The notes under the pieces: generated by a model
What the model saw: only the letters and a program-made list of their open reading frames with translations
Told to the model about the DNA's origin: nothing
The model's database searches: none
Part shown: positions 7,213 through 15,058 of the stretch, in pieces
How positions within the stretch are numbered: position 1 is the first letter of the stretch
How the letters are laid out: every line of letters begins with the position of its first letter
Assembly (NCBI RefSeq): GCF_023051145.1
Contig: NZ_JALKFS010000002.1
Span: 1 to 64,000 of the forward strand
DNA length: 64,000 nt
Direction of reading: 5' to 3'
DNA from: Williamsia sp. DF01-3
GTDB taxonomy: Bacteria; Actinomycetota; Actinomycetes; Mycobacteriales; Mycobacteriaceae
Made by a program: the position numbers and the translations under genes

Positions 7213-7410
7213 ATGCCGTCGTTGAACATCACTTTTACCGATGAGGAACACCGTTTGCTCGCCGAGGCTGCGGCCAAGAGTCAGGAGTCGCTCAAGACGT
7301 TTGTCCATGATGCGGCGATGGAGCGGTCGAGTGCGTACCGCGAACGCGTGGTGGAGATGTCCGCGCAGATTGCGTCGTGGTCGGCGGAGTTGAACGATCG
7401 GCTCGCGTGA
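7213..7410 (+). CDS. Antitoxin of a Fic/Doc-type module (65 aa)
   Basis: The N-terminus MPSLNITFTDEEHRLLAEAA has the beta-strand plus helix pattern of a ribbon-helix-helix DNA-binding fold; the C-terminus would bind the toxin. ATG 7213 is preceded by GGGGAGC. The GTGA overlap with the toxin at 7407 and the phased upstream operator give the classic autoregulated antitoxin-toxin layout. Confidence 0.7.
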   Translation: MPSLNITFTDEEHRLLAEAAAKSQESLKTFVHDAAMERSSAYRERVVEMSAQIASWSAELNDRLA

Positions 7411-7802
7411 GCGTGCCTGTGGTGTTTCTTGATCGGTTCGCTGTGCTGGCGGCCGGTTCGGCGGCGTGTGGGTTCACCCCGATTGTCGGGGATGAAGGGT
7501 TGTTGGCGGCTGCGATTGCCCGCCCGCAAGCCACGGCGTTCGGGCTCGACGCCTACCCCTCCCTGTGGGACAAGGCGGCGGCGTTGATGCACTCGCTGGC
7601 CAACAACCACGCGCTGCTTGATGGCAACAAACGCACCGCGTGGGCGAGCGCCTGGTTGTTCCTGGCGATCAATGACGTGGTTGATCTGTCGGCGCCGGCG
7701 GCCATGGATGTCGACGCCGCCGAACAGTTCGTGTTGTCGGTGTCGAGTGGTCAGATGCCGTGGCAGAAAGTCAGCGAAGGGCTCCGCACGTTCACGCCGT
7801 GA
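7407..7802 (+). CDS. Doc-type Fic toxin (131 aa)
   Basis: Size typical of Doc, the death-on-curing kinase that phosphorylates EF-Tu. The Fic motif is HALLDGNKRTAWAS, matching the Doc HxFxDGNKRTA pattern with Leu in place of Phe. It begins at GTG 7407, overlapping the antitoxin stop. This is the second Fic-family toxin in the window and is unrelated in architecture to the VbhT-like one. Confidence 0.8.
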   Translation: MSVPVVFLDRFAVLAAGSAACGFTPIVGDEGLLAAAIARPQATAFGLDAYPSLWDKAAALMHSLANNHALLDGNKRTAWASAWLFLAINDVVDLSAPAAMDVDAAEQFVLSVSSGQMPWQKVSEGLRTFTP

Positions 7803-8822
7803 CTACGGCCCCGGCGATCTGTGGCGGTCGGCGAGGTACACGATCAGCGCGCCGACCGTGTGGACGATGAACCATGCGTCGTCGAGGCTGGCGTCAGCGT
7901 CGCCCTTGTGTGCTTCACCGTGATTGCGGCGTGAAGCAATCCAGTCCCCGATCTTGAGTACGGCGGCGCTCAGGGGGCTGTCGGGACCGGTCAGAACGCC
8001 CGAGAACTTCACAGCTTTCATCTGCTCGCCCAGGGTGCTGCCGGAATAGCCCAACGCGGTCAGGGCATCTTGCAGTGCGGTGCCGGCGTCGGTGATGGCA
8101 TCGCCGCCATCACCGTTACGAATCTCCTTCAGTGCTTTGAGATAGGTGCCCTCTGCGACCGCGAACTCCGGGCGGCCGTGCAGCAGATTCAGTGTTGGAG
8201 TGATGACGTTGTGGTGCAGAACCTCCGAGTTGCGGCTGATGATCTGACTCGTCGCTGTCAGTGCGAACGCAACGCCGTGCGCATCGAAGATGTCGTTGAC
8301 CCGCCGCCGAAATGCCTCGGGGCTCGTCGCTTCACCATCGGGATTGATGACGTCCTTGGTCCCCTCCTCGCCGGCCTTGGTTGCAGCCTTGAGTGCGTTC
8401 TCATACTCGGCGCGCAGCACCCGGTGCTGGGCCTCGAGTACAGAGAGCACGACGGCGTCGGACAGCGTCCACGTCTGGATCCCGTGCTCGGGGATCTCGC
8501 TTGGGCGCACGTCTGATTGGCCGAGTGAGTTCTCGATCATGTTGCTGACCTGATTGCTGAACGTGTACTCGACATCGCCGAATGTCTTTGACGCGGAAGG
8601 GTGCCACCAGATGGCACCGGTGTGATCGCGCCAGGCCGCATACAGCTTGACGCGCACCCGCTTGTCCAGCGATGTGGTGGAGAACGGATCGCCCGCCGCT
8701 GCTTGCTCACTCATCTCCTGGCGGCGAAGCCGCTCCATGTACAGCTCCCCGTCGTCACTCACCCAAACAGTCAAGCATTCGCCGACGACGGCCATACGAC
8801 CACTGACGGGAGGCGGCCTCAT
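7803..8822 (-). CDS. Abi_C-like protein (339 aa), possible phage defence
   Basis: The C-terminal third (SPLSAAVLKIGDWIASRRNH then GEAHKG and a hydrophobic end VGALIVYLAD) resembles the abortive-infection C-terminal domain Abi_C, with its Arg, Asn and His followed by a C-terminal helix. The central part (EVLHHNVITPTLNLLHGRPEF) is unassigned. GGAGGGAG precedes ATG 8822. It converges with the Doc gene and sits beside the oriT candidate. Phage exclusion is plausible; the family call is tentative. Confidence 0.5.
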   Translation of the reverse strand: MRPPPVSGRMAVVGECLTVWVSDDGELYMERLRRQEMSEQAAAGDPFSTTSLDKRVRVKLYAAWRDHTGAIWWHPSASKTFGDVEYTFSNQVSNMIENSLGQSDVRPSEIPEHGIQTWTLSDAVVLSVLEAQHRVLRAEYENALKAATKAGEEGTKDVINPDGEATSPEAFRRRVNDIFDAHGVAFALTATSQIISRNSEVLHHNVITPTLNLLHGRPEFAVAEGTYLKALKEIRNGDGGDAITDAGTALQDALTALGYSGSTLGEQMKAVKFSGVLTGPDSPLSAAVLKIGDWIASRRNHGEAHKGDADASLDDAWFIVHTVGALIVYLADRHRSPGP

Positions 8823-8889
8823 CTCCCTCCACCTGCGCAGCTACCCCGCTTGTCCTAAGCCGACGTTTCGTCACCACGGACTCGGCCGG

Positions 8890-9207
8890 AGACGCGCGCT
8901 TAGCGCACGCCACAACCGGGTCCGGCGGTACCCGCCGAGAGGCGGAATCGCCCGAAGGGCGATGCAGTGTGTCCGCGCCGAAGGCGCGGGGTGGAAAACC
9001 AACGGAATCCGCTGGCGCGGATGCTTGCAGGCTTGCCCCGGCGGAGCAAGCTAGGATTTAGCACGGCTAAATCGTTGTCACCGTCCCTGAGTCGCGGTAC
9101 GGTGCATCCATCAACGGTGTTGGTGGATGGTCCCCACGGGGTGGGTTCGCTGCGCTGAGCCGGGGGTCCCGCCGAGTTGGCGGGACAGGAAGCACCGGAC
9201 GCGGTGC
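8890..9207. other. oriT: Candidate origin of transfer (oriT)
   Basis: About 320 bases with no gene and an unusual density of inverted repeats, directly before the mobC-relaxase operon. Hairpins: 8948-8962 (TCGCCC/GGGCGA), 8973-8989 (CCGCGCC/GGCGCGG), 9031-9051 (GCTTGC/GCAAGC), 9055-9073 (GATTTAGC/GCTAAATC, 3-base loop), 9105-9129 (CATCCATCAAC/GTTGGTGGATG), 9166-9186 (GTCCCGCC/GGCGGGAC), 9192-9207 (GCACCG/CGGTGC). Position and structure fit a relaxosome target. The nic site cannot be fixed by eye. Confidence 0.65.
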
Positions 9208-9229
9208 ATGAGGGCAGGAGGTGACGCGG

Positions 9230-9598
9230 GTGAGTGATTTTCGTGCGCGTCAGCACAATGTGCCCGGCGGCCGGTCGGTCCGGTTCGAGGTCAAGACCAC
9301 TCCCGAGGAGGCGGCGCGGCTGCAGGGGTTGGCAACTGATCGGGGCGTGACGGTGCCCCGGTTGCTGGTGTCGTCGACCTTTGAGCGGGGCCAGGTTCCG
9401 CGCGTGACCCACGCGCAGCTGGAGGAGATGTTCGCGGTTGGCCGGTACCTGGGTGCGGTGGGCCGCAATGTCAACCAGATCGCGAAGGTTGCCAACGCGA
9501 CCGGCGAGATCGAGGAGGAGTGCGCCGCGACGTTGGCGGCCGTGCGAGCGGCAGCGGTGCGGCTGTCGGCGGCGATTGAGGCGGTCACCGAGCAGTGA
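9230..9598 (+). CDS. mobC: MobC-like relaxosome accessory protein
   Basis: 122 residues from GTG 9230, 9 bases after GCAGGAGG (GTG 9221 directly abuts this site). The N-terminal half is a ribbon-helix-helix-like DNA-binding region (SVRFEVKTTPEEAARLQGLA). Residues about 72-92 contain YLGAVGRNVNQIAKVANATG, the NxNQIAxxAN signature of MobC proteins, which bind oriT and help the relaxase reach the nick site. GTGA overlap with the relaxase. Confidence 0.85.
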   Translation: MSDFRARQHNVPGGRSVRFEVKTTPEEAARLQGLATDRGVTVPRLLVSSTFERGQVPRVTHAQLEEMFAVGRYLGAVGRNVNQIAKVANATGEIEEECAATLAAVRAAAVRLSAAIEAVTEQ

Positions 9599-11634
9599 AC
9601 TCGAACGTCACCAAAGGTGCGAAGGTCGGTGGGCTCCTGGTCTATTTGGCCGGCCCGGGCAAGGCCAACGAGCACACCAACCCCCATGTGGTGGGGGGCA
9701 GCGATGTGATGATGCTGTTCGCTCCCGAGGGGCAGTTGAGCCGCGATAGCGCGTTGATGTTGGCCCGCGAACTCGACAGTGCCCGTAAAGCCTTCGGGGT
9801 GGAAGTCACGACGGTGTCGAAGAAGGCGGCGGCGGCGCTGCGGGCGCAGGGAATGACCGCGACGATGGCCGTGGAGAAGGCCACCAGTGTGGAGAACGTG
9901 TGGCACTGCTCGCTGTCGCTGCACACCGAGGAAGCGCCGCTGTCAGATGAGCAGTGGGAGAAGATCGCCGGTCGGTTCATGGAGATGATGGAACTCGATG
10001 TGCCGGGTGATCCACGGCCACCGGTGCGGTGGGTCGCGGTGCGCCACGGCCTGTCTGAACGCGGCAACGACCACATCCACATCGCGGCGTCCACGGTGCG
10101 TGAAGACGGCACGAAAGCGAACCTGTGGCAGGACTACACGCGCACCCAAAAGGCGTGCCGTGACCTGGAAGTCGAGTTCGGTTTGCGGGTCACGACCGGG
10201 CGGGCAGCCAAGCTGACCGAACCGGGCCGCTCCCCCGCGCAGGAAGAGATCGCCGCACGCACGGGCCGGCGGGAAACGGCGAAGGCGACGCTGGCCAGGC
10301 GGGTACGCGCGGTGGCCGGAGCCGCCGAGTCCGAAGCGGAGTTTGTGCGCCTGGCGCGGGCACATGGTTTGTTGGTGCGGCCCCGATACAGAGCGGGCTC
10401 GAAGACCGACGTGGTCGGGTACTCGGTGGCGTTGCCCACGGCCGACTACGCCACTCGCGATGGCGATCCGGTGTGGCATGGCGGAGGCAAACTCGGCAAC
10501 GATCTGACGTTGCCCCGGCTCCGGGAACGGTGGTCGGCGCCTGATCCCGGAGCTCGCGCCGACGCGGTCAGTGCATGGGCCCACCATCAACGCGAGACCA
10601 TCGACCCGACCGCCGCTGCGATGCCCGCAGCTGCGGAACAAGCGCGGGCGGGGATGTCGTTTAAGCAGGCCCGTGAGCAACTGCGAGTGACGTTGCTGAC
10701 GGCAGCCAAGGGCGCCTCGACCGAGCGAGACTTCATCCAGGCCGCCCGCGACAAAGGCGTGTTGTTGCGGCCCCGGTACGCGCCAGGAACCACCGACAAG
10801 GTCACCGGCTATTCCGCTGCGTTGCCCTCGCACATGTACAGCGACCGCGACGGACACCCGGTGTGGCACGGCGGCGGCAAACTCGACAACGCATTGACGT
10901 TGTCGGAGCTGCGCCGGCAGTGGCCACCGATGGGAACGTACGGCCCTGAGGGGTCGATGACGGTCAAGGCGTGGGCGCGGGTGGCACCGGACGCCGCACG
11001 CAATGCGCAGGCGTCGGCCGAGGCAAAAGGGTGGGCTGCAGCGGCCCGCAGCGCCCGCCGGTGGCAACAGCAGGTGAACAAGCTGGGCGACTCAGGCGAG
11101 CGGCGAGGAACGGCGACATGGGCACGCGCGGCCCACGACACCGCGGCGGCGATGTCAGCCTGGTCCACCACTGTCGAGGGTGACCGCCCGGCCGAGCTCG
11201 CGCGGATGGCCGATGCACTCTCGGCTGCGGCCGGGGACCACCGCTCCCCCGCCCAGGCACGGTCAGACAACCCCGGCGCGTCGATGCGCCGGGTCGCGGC
11301 GATGATGCTCGCCGCTAGTGGTGATGATCCCCGCTACCTGTGGATGGCGGTGTTCTCCCAACTCGCCGCTACCTCGCGGGCCATCAGCGCCGCCCTCGAA
11401 GCAGAGGGTCATGCTCAGCGAGCCCGTGAACTCGCCGCTGCTACCGCTGCGGCGTCGGCGAAGTTCGACACCATCGCTGCCGATGCGGACAGCGAACGGG
11501 TCCGCGCGAACCTCGCCGCAGCTGCCGCCGGCCCTGCCAGCACACAGCGTCCGAGCTCGCCCGCACCACAGGCGCCGCCAGCAAACCGGGATCACTACCA
11601 ACGGCCGCCAGAACGCGACGACTACAGCAGATGA
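9595..11634 (+). CDS. Conjugative relaxase with duplicated central domain
   Basis: 679 residues from GTG 9595. It nicks oriT and pilots the DNA strand. Near the N-terminus is LLVYLAGPGKANEHTNPHVV, whose Tyr is a likely nicking residue. The metal-binding histidines lie in GNDHIHIAAS (about residue 160), so the nuclease domain covers about 1-220. Residues 232-313 and 362-443 are tandem copies sharing LLxRPRYxxG, GYSxALP and DGxPVWHGGGKL. The rest is helical, ending in a Pro-rich tail. There is no helicase motif. It belongs to the mobilisation-nuclease type common in actinobacteria. Confidence 0.85.
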   Translation: MNSNVTKGAKVGGLLVYLAGPGKANEHTNPHVVGGSDVMMLFAPEGQLSRDSALMLARELDSARKAFGVEVTTVSKKAAAALRAQGMTATMAVEKATSVENVWHCSLSLHTEEAPLSDEQWEKIAGRFMEMMELDVPGDPRPPVRWVAVRHGLSERGNDHIHIAASTVREDGTKANLWQDYTRTQKACRDLEVEFGLRVTTGRAAKLTEPGRSPAQEEIAARTGRRETAKATLARRVRAVAGAAESEAEFVRLARAHGLLVRPRYRAGSKTDVVGYSVALPTADYATRDGDPVWHGGGKLGNDLTLPRLRERWSAPDPGARADAVSAWAHHQRETIDPTAAAMPAAAEQARAGMSFKQAREQLRVTLLTAAKGASTERDFIQAARDKGVLLRPRYAPGTTDKVTGYSAALPSHMYSDRDGHPVWHGGGKLDNALTLSELRRQWPPMGTYGPEGSMTVKAWARVAPDAARNAQASAEAKGWAAAARSARRWQQQVNKLGDSGERRGTATWARAAHDTAAAMSAWSTTVEGDRPAELARMADALSAAAGDHRSPAQARSDNPGASMRRVAAMMLAASGDDPRYLWMAVFSQLAATSRAISAALEAEGHAQRARELAAATAAASAKFDTIAADADSERVRANLAAAAAGPASTQRPSSPAPQAPPANRDHYQRPPERDDYSR

Positions 11635-11756
11635 ATTGCACCGCTAGGGCATGTCTTTAAGTACGTGAACGACGACCATGGGGCATGGTCGACGCGGCAG
11701 GCTGGCCCCGTCGCGGCGCTGGGTTTCTCGCGATGGGCGTATGCGATCATCACGTC

Positions 11757-12176
11757 ATGTCGGACCAGTCCACAATCCGGCGTGCAACAGCCGACGACCT
11801 CGATTTCCTGGCCGCGCACGACCGCCATGTTCGGACTGAGGTGCTTCGTGCTCGGGTCGAAGCCGCGCAAGTGCTGGTCGTCGAGCAATCGTCTGGATTG
11901 CTCGGATGGTTACGGTGGGGGCTCTTCTGGGACGAGATCCCGTTCATGAACATGCTGTTCGTCCTCGAGGACAATAGGGACTGCGGGCTCGGCGGCGATC
12001 TGGTCGACGTATGGGAGGACATCGTGCGCGCGGACGGCCACAGTGTCGCAATGACTTCGACGAGATCTGATGAATCAGCGCGGCACTTCTACCGCCGCCG
12101 TGGCTACGTGGACAGTGGCGTCCTACTGCTGCCGGGCGAACCTGCCGAGGTCATTCTGCGACAAGAACTCGCCTAG
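11757..12176 (+). CDS. GNAT-family N-acetyltransferase
   Basis: 139 residues. The start IRRATADDLDFLAAHD is typical of the first beta strand and helix of GNAT enzymes. The acetyl-CoA loop is degenerate (RDCGLGGDLVDVWED), and SARHFYRRRGYVDSG is the usual C-terminal motif. The substrate is unknown. It lies 120 bases after the relaxase, without an obvious site before the start. Confidence 0.75.
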   Translation: MSDQSTIRRATADDLDFLAAHDRHVRTEVLRARVEAAQVLVVEQSSGLLGWLRWGLFWDEIPFMNMLFVLEDNRDCGLGGDLVDVWEDIVRADGHSVAMTSTRSDESARHFYRRRGYVDSGVLLLPGEPAEVILRQELA

Positions 12177-12259
12177 ACGTATGCAGGAAGACACCTTGCG
12201 GCCCATCGCTGAGTGCTGGTCCAGATGCCGCAAATAGCGATCAACTCCGGTCGAGCACG

Positions 12260-12774
12260 TTAATCGTTCACAGGTACGTGCGGGGCGAACCGCCGCGCCC
12301 AAATCTCACGTACCCCAACAGCAACCAACACCACGCCCATGGTGAGCATCGTGCTGAACTCGACAGAGTCGAGGACACCGGGAGTAGCCAACAACAGCAG
12401 TCCAAACGCCACGCACGGCGCGGCGACCGTCACGATCCCGGCACAACCCGGCGCACTGCAATCGCCTCGACCACAGCAGCGATGAGCACCACCGCGAACG
12501 TCACCAACGACCACACCTCCAACTGCGTCCACGGGTCCTGGTACGACGATGCGGAGAAGTTCGCGATGGCCACCGGCGCTTGAATCGGAGTGTTGGCCGT
12601 CCAATTCCCTGACCACCCAGCAAAAGACGTAGCGCCAAAGAAGTAGCCGTAACCGTAACTACTAGTTGCACCCGTCCACGTAATGCCACCCGCAAAGAAA
12701 GTCGCCACGACGAAAACCCACCACGCAGTGTGGCCAGCGATACGGGCGAGCGAGAACACACGGTGCCGGGTCAT
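12260..12774 (-). pseudogene. Four-helix membrane protein, frameshifted
   Basis: Two frames join near 12430-12436. Frame 1 gives MTRHRVFSLARIAGHTAWW and two membrane segments, ending VRRVVPGS then TGA. Frame 2 continues with IVTVAAPCVAFGLLLLATPG and a fourth segment. One extra G in the CCGGGA run joins them as VVPG-IVTVAA, giving 171 residues. The second frame has no ribosome-binding site of its own. Function unknown; small multi-pass membrane proteins like this are common in actinobacteria. Confidence 0.6.
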
Positions 12775-12981
12775 GGCCACAAGTGTTGCAGTGCTTGCAG
12801 TTGCGTCGGGGGGTCGGTCAAACGGTCTACCGGGGTGGGGTGGGCCGTCTTGCCGCGGCTGCGTGCTGCTGAGACCCGATTCGGAGTGCAGCTTTCAGTG
12901 CGCTGTCGTGCTCAATGAATGACGAAGCGGTCGCACCGTATCGACTTGCTCACGGTGCGACCGCCCGGTCCAGAAGCCAGC

Positions 12982-13014
12982 AGAGCCGCCAACACCCCTC
13001 GTGTTGGCGGCTCT
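12982..13014. terminator. Perfect 14-bp terminator hairpin
   Basis: AGAGCCGCCAACAC / GTGTTGGCGGCTCT with a CCCTC loop, just beyond the stop of the minus-strand secreted-protein gene at 13022. Confidence 0.65.
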
Positions 13015-13021
13015 GTGTGGG

Positions 13022-13285
13022 TCAGGCTCCGATGCGCCCGATGAAGAACCATCCGGTCGGCGAAGCGCTGTAGAAGCAGTCCGTTTTCGGGAGGTAGGGC
13101 CTGCCGAATGCACCCCGGCAGTGGTCTGGCGAGCCGAAGGGTCCTACCAAGTGGCCCTGCGGCGGAGGTAGTGGTGCCCCGGCGCTGGCGGTTCCGGATC
13201 CGGCGATACCGCCGGCAATTGCGGTGACTGCGGCCACGCTCATCGTGGCTGCTGCGAGGCGGGTGCGAAGGCTCTTGTGCTGCAT
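13022..13285 (-). CDS. Small secreted protein (87 aa)
   Basis: The Sec signal peptide runs from RTRLAAATMSVAAVTAIAGG to about ASAG (cleavage near residue 36). The mature part is about 50 residues with two cysteines (HCRGAFG, KTDCFYS) that could form a disulfide. GAGGAGAAC precedes the start. It is the last gene before the terminator downstream of the transfer operon. No family was recognised. Confidence 0.65.
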   Translation of the reverse strand: MQHKSLRTRLAAATMSVAAVTAIAGGIAGSGTASAGAPLPPPQGHLVGPFGSPDHCRGAFGRPYLPKTDCFYSASPTGWFFIGRIGA

Positions 13286-13304
13286 GGTGTTGTTCTCCTC
13301 ATTC

Positions 13305-13664
13305 TTAGTTTGGCGTGGGTTTGGATGGATTCGGTGCGTGAGGGTTAGGGGGTTCCTCAGGCGGCCCGGCGACCTCAGACGGTCGCCCGGTCAGGCTGGC
13401 TGTGCGCAGGCCGTAGCGGGTCGGTGCGGCAGCCAGAGCGGCGCACGCGAAACTGACTGCCCCGTCGTTGTCGGCGGACACCATGACGCAGAACGCGTCA
13501 CCAAAGCCGGCGGTCAACGGTGCCGCCTCGACGTCCACGCTGTGACCGGCCGACTCCAACTCGGCCCCGATCCGCCCGGAGATCTGGGCCCAGTCGCGGG
13601 TGTCGTCGTGTCGCACCGTGGCGTGCATGATCGCCAGGGCTTGCCGATTCTGTGGGGTAGTCAT
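13305..13664 (-). CDS. Hypothetical protein (119 aa), end of transfer operon
   Basis: ATG 13664 overlaps the previous stop by ATGA. A compact alpha/beta domain (about 1-90) precedes a Pro-rich disordered tail ending in NPHAPNPSKPTPN. The segment RHDDTRDWAQISGRIGAELE faintly recalls THRDIRAWAQDAG in the protein at 17583-18239, possibly distant paralogues. Function unknown. Confidence 0.55.
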   Translation of the reverse strand: MTTPQNRQALAIMHATVRHDDTRDWAQISGRIGAELESAGHSVDVEAAPLTAGFGDAFCVMVSADNDGAVSFACAALAAAPTRYGLRTASLTGRPSEVAGPPEEPPNPHAPNPSKPTPN

Positions 13665-14584
13665 CGGCCGTGGCTGCGGTCGCGGGCCGGTGTTGTGCGG
13701 GCGGGGCGGGCTTTGGCCGCTTTGCTGGTGGACGCGGTGGTGGCCTTGCGGGGGTGGGTGGGGTGATCGCGCGCGGCAACGGCGGCGGCTTTGCCGGCGT
13801 CGGTGGTCCCGGTGCTGTCGGCGGCTTGCTCCGAACGCGAGAGCGTGGTGTCGATCAGCGTCCCCTCGACGACGACCGTTCCGGCCGGATGTGCCATGGC
13901 ACCCGGCCGATCACTACCTGGCCGGTCACTGCTGGACCGGTCACTGGCGACGCGCTCGGCGGTCCGGTCGGCGGTGTCGGCCTGGGCCAAGAGCTGTTGC
14001 ACCTGGCGACCGTCGCGGTGTGCCTCAGTGGAGTTGCCGTGCTCGGCCCAGTGGGCGGCGCGATGGGTTTCAATCATCTGCGCGCCACTCTCGCGGGGAG
14101 CTGCGCGGACCTCGTCGACGTCGAGGCAGTATTTGCTCAGCTCGGCGTCGATGTTGTCGCGTACCGCCGCTGCCACCGGTGAGCGGTCGGCCCACCGCTC
14201 GGCCGCGTCGTACACGTCGAGGATCTCAGCGCCCGGGGCGCGGGTGACCCACTCTTTGTCCGCGGCGGGCTCCCCGATCCGCCGCGGGTCGATGCCGTGC
14301 TCACGCAACAGATGGTCGTTCAACTCGTCATACGAAGCGGTGCGCCACATTTGCCCGTCACCACCGTCGCGGACGGCGAGCTCACGGCGGATCTCCTCGT
14401 CGAGATCCTTGTGTTCGTCGGCTGTTTCGGTGTCGGCGCTCTGCTGGGCAGGGCTGCGGCCGGCCTCGCGTGCGCGTCGACGGAAATAGGCCTCCAGCAG
14501 TGAGGCGGCGGCTCCGACCGCTGAGGCCAGCGCCCGTTCCATCCCGCCGGTCAGTTCGCGTTCTTCCTGTTCGTGCTCTTCCAT
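13661..14584 (-). CDS. Transfer-operon protein with ARDHPTHPR tail
   Basis: 307 residues from ATG 14584 (AAGGAG upstream). An acidic N-terminus is followed by a helix (ERALASAVGAAASLLEAYFR), a charged central region (YDELNDHLLREHGIDPRRIG; YDAAERWADRSPV) and a long hydrophilic region. The end, AAAVAARDHPTHPRKATT plus a Lys/Arg-rich tail, matches the Fic toxin C-terminus. The location after coupling-protein genes suggests a transfer accessory or secreted protein. No named family was recognised. Confidence 0.6.
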   Translation of the reverse strand: MEEHEQEERELTGGMERALASAVGAAASLLEAYFRRRAREAGRSPAQQSADTETADEHKDLDEEIRRELAVRDGGDGQMWRTASYDELNDHLLREHGIDPRRIGEPAADKEWVTRAPGAEILDVYDAAERWADRSPVAAAVRDNIDAELSKYCLDVDEVRAAPRESGAQMIETHRAAHWAEHGNSTEAHRDGRQVQQLLAQADTADRTAERVASDRSSSDRPGSDRPGAMAHPAGTVVVEGTLIDTTLSRSEQAADSTGTTDAGKAAAVAARDHPTHPRKATTASTSKAAKARPARTTPARDRSHGR

Positions 14585-15051
14585 CACTGAACTCCTTCTG
14601 ATTGAAATCGGCCGGCCATGATCTGCCGGAGCAGTGCCTCGCCCATCGGGTCGACCGGCAAGATCGTGCACACCGGCTCGTGGCGATCGAGTTCGGCTGA
14701 GCAGCCCTCGAAAGTGCCGTGGGGGTCGAGCAGCGCTGCCATCGCCGGGCCGGCGTGATCGCGCCACCAGGTACTCATTCCGGTCCCGGGATCGCGGCGC
14801 AGATGTTCATAGGCCCGGTGCAGCGCCTCGAGGCGGCTCACTGCCTCAGCGTGTGCCCACCACTTCTTGCACCACCGGAACTGGGGGTTGTCGATGTTGC
14901 GGGCATAGATGCACACCAGGTGCTGTTCGACGAAGTCGTAGACCGACTCGAACTCCAGCGGCGGCGGTTCAGGAGCGGCTACCGGCGGTGGTGGCGGGGC
15001 TGTCGCCTCGTCGAGCTCGTCGAGTGCGTCGAAATCGTCCTCAGTCATCAT
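14584..15051 (-). CDS. DUF4913 family protein
   Basis: 155 residues: an acidic Pro-rich start, then VYDFVEQHLVCIYARNID, WCKKWWAHAEAVSRLEALHR and GMSTWWRDHAGPAMAALLDP, the hallmark sequence of DUF4913, which is routinely found beside VirD4-type coupling proteins in actinobacterial plasmids. It probably assists the coupling protein, though its role is not established. Its stop overlaps the next start. Confidence 0.85.
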   Translation of the reverse strand: MMTEDDFDALDELDEATAPPPPPVAAPEPPPLEFESVYDFVEQHLVCIYARNIDNPQFRWCKKWWAHAEAVSRLEALHRAYEHLRRDPGTGMSTWWRDHAGPAMAALLDPHGTFEGCSAELDRHEPVCTILPVDPMGEALLRQIMAGRFQSEGVQ

Positions 15052-15058
15052 CTCTGGG

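Noticed and set aside
13600-14503. Long plus-strand frames opposite the transfer operon
   Set aside because: They mirror the Arg/Pro/Ala codons of the real minus-strand genes and have no ribosome-binding sites.
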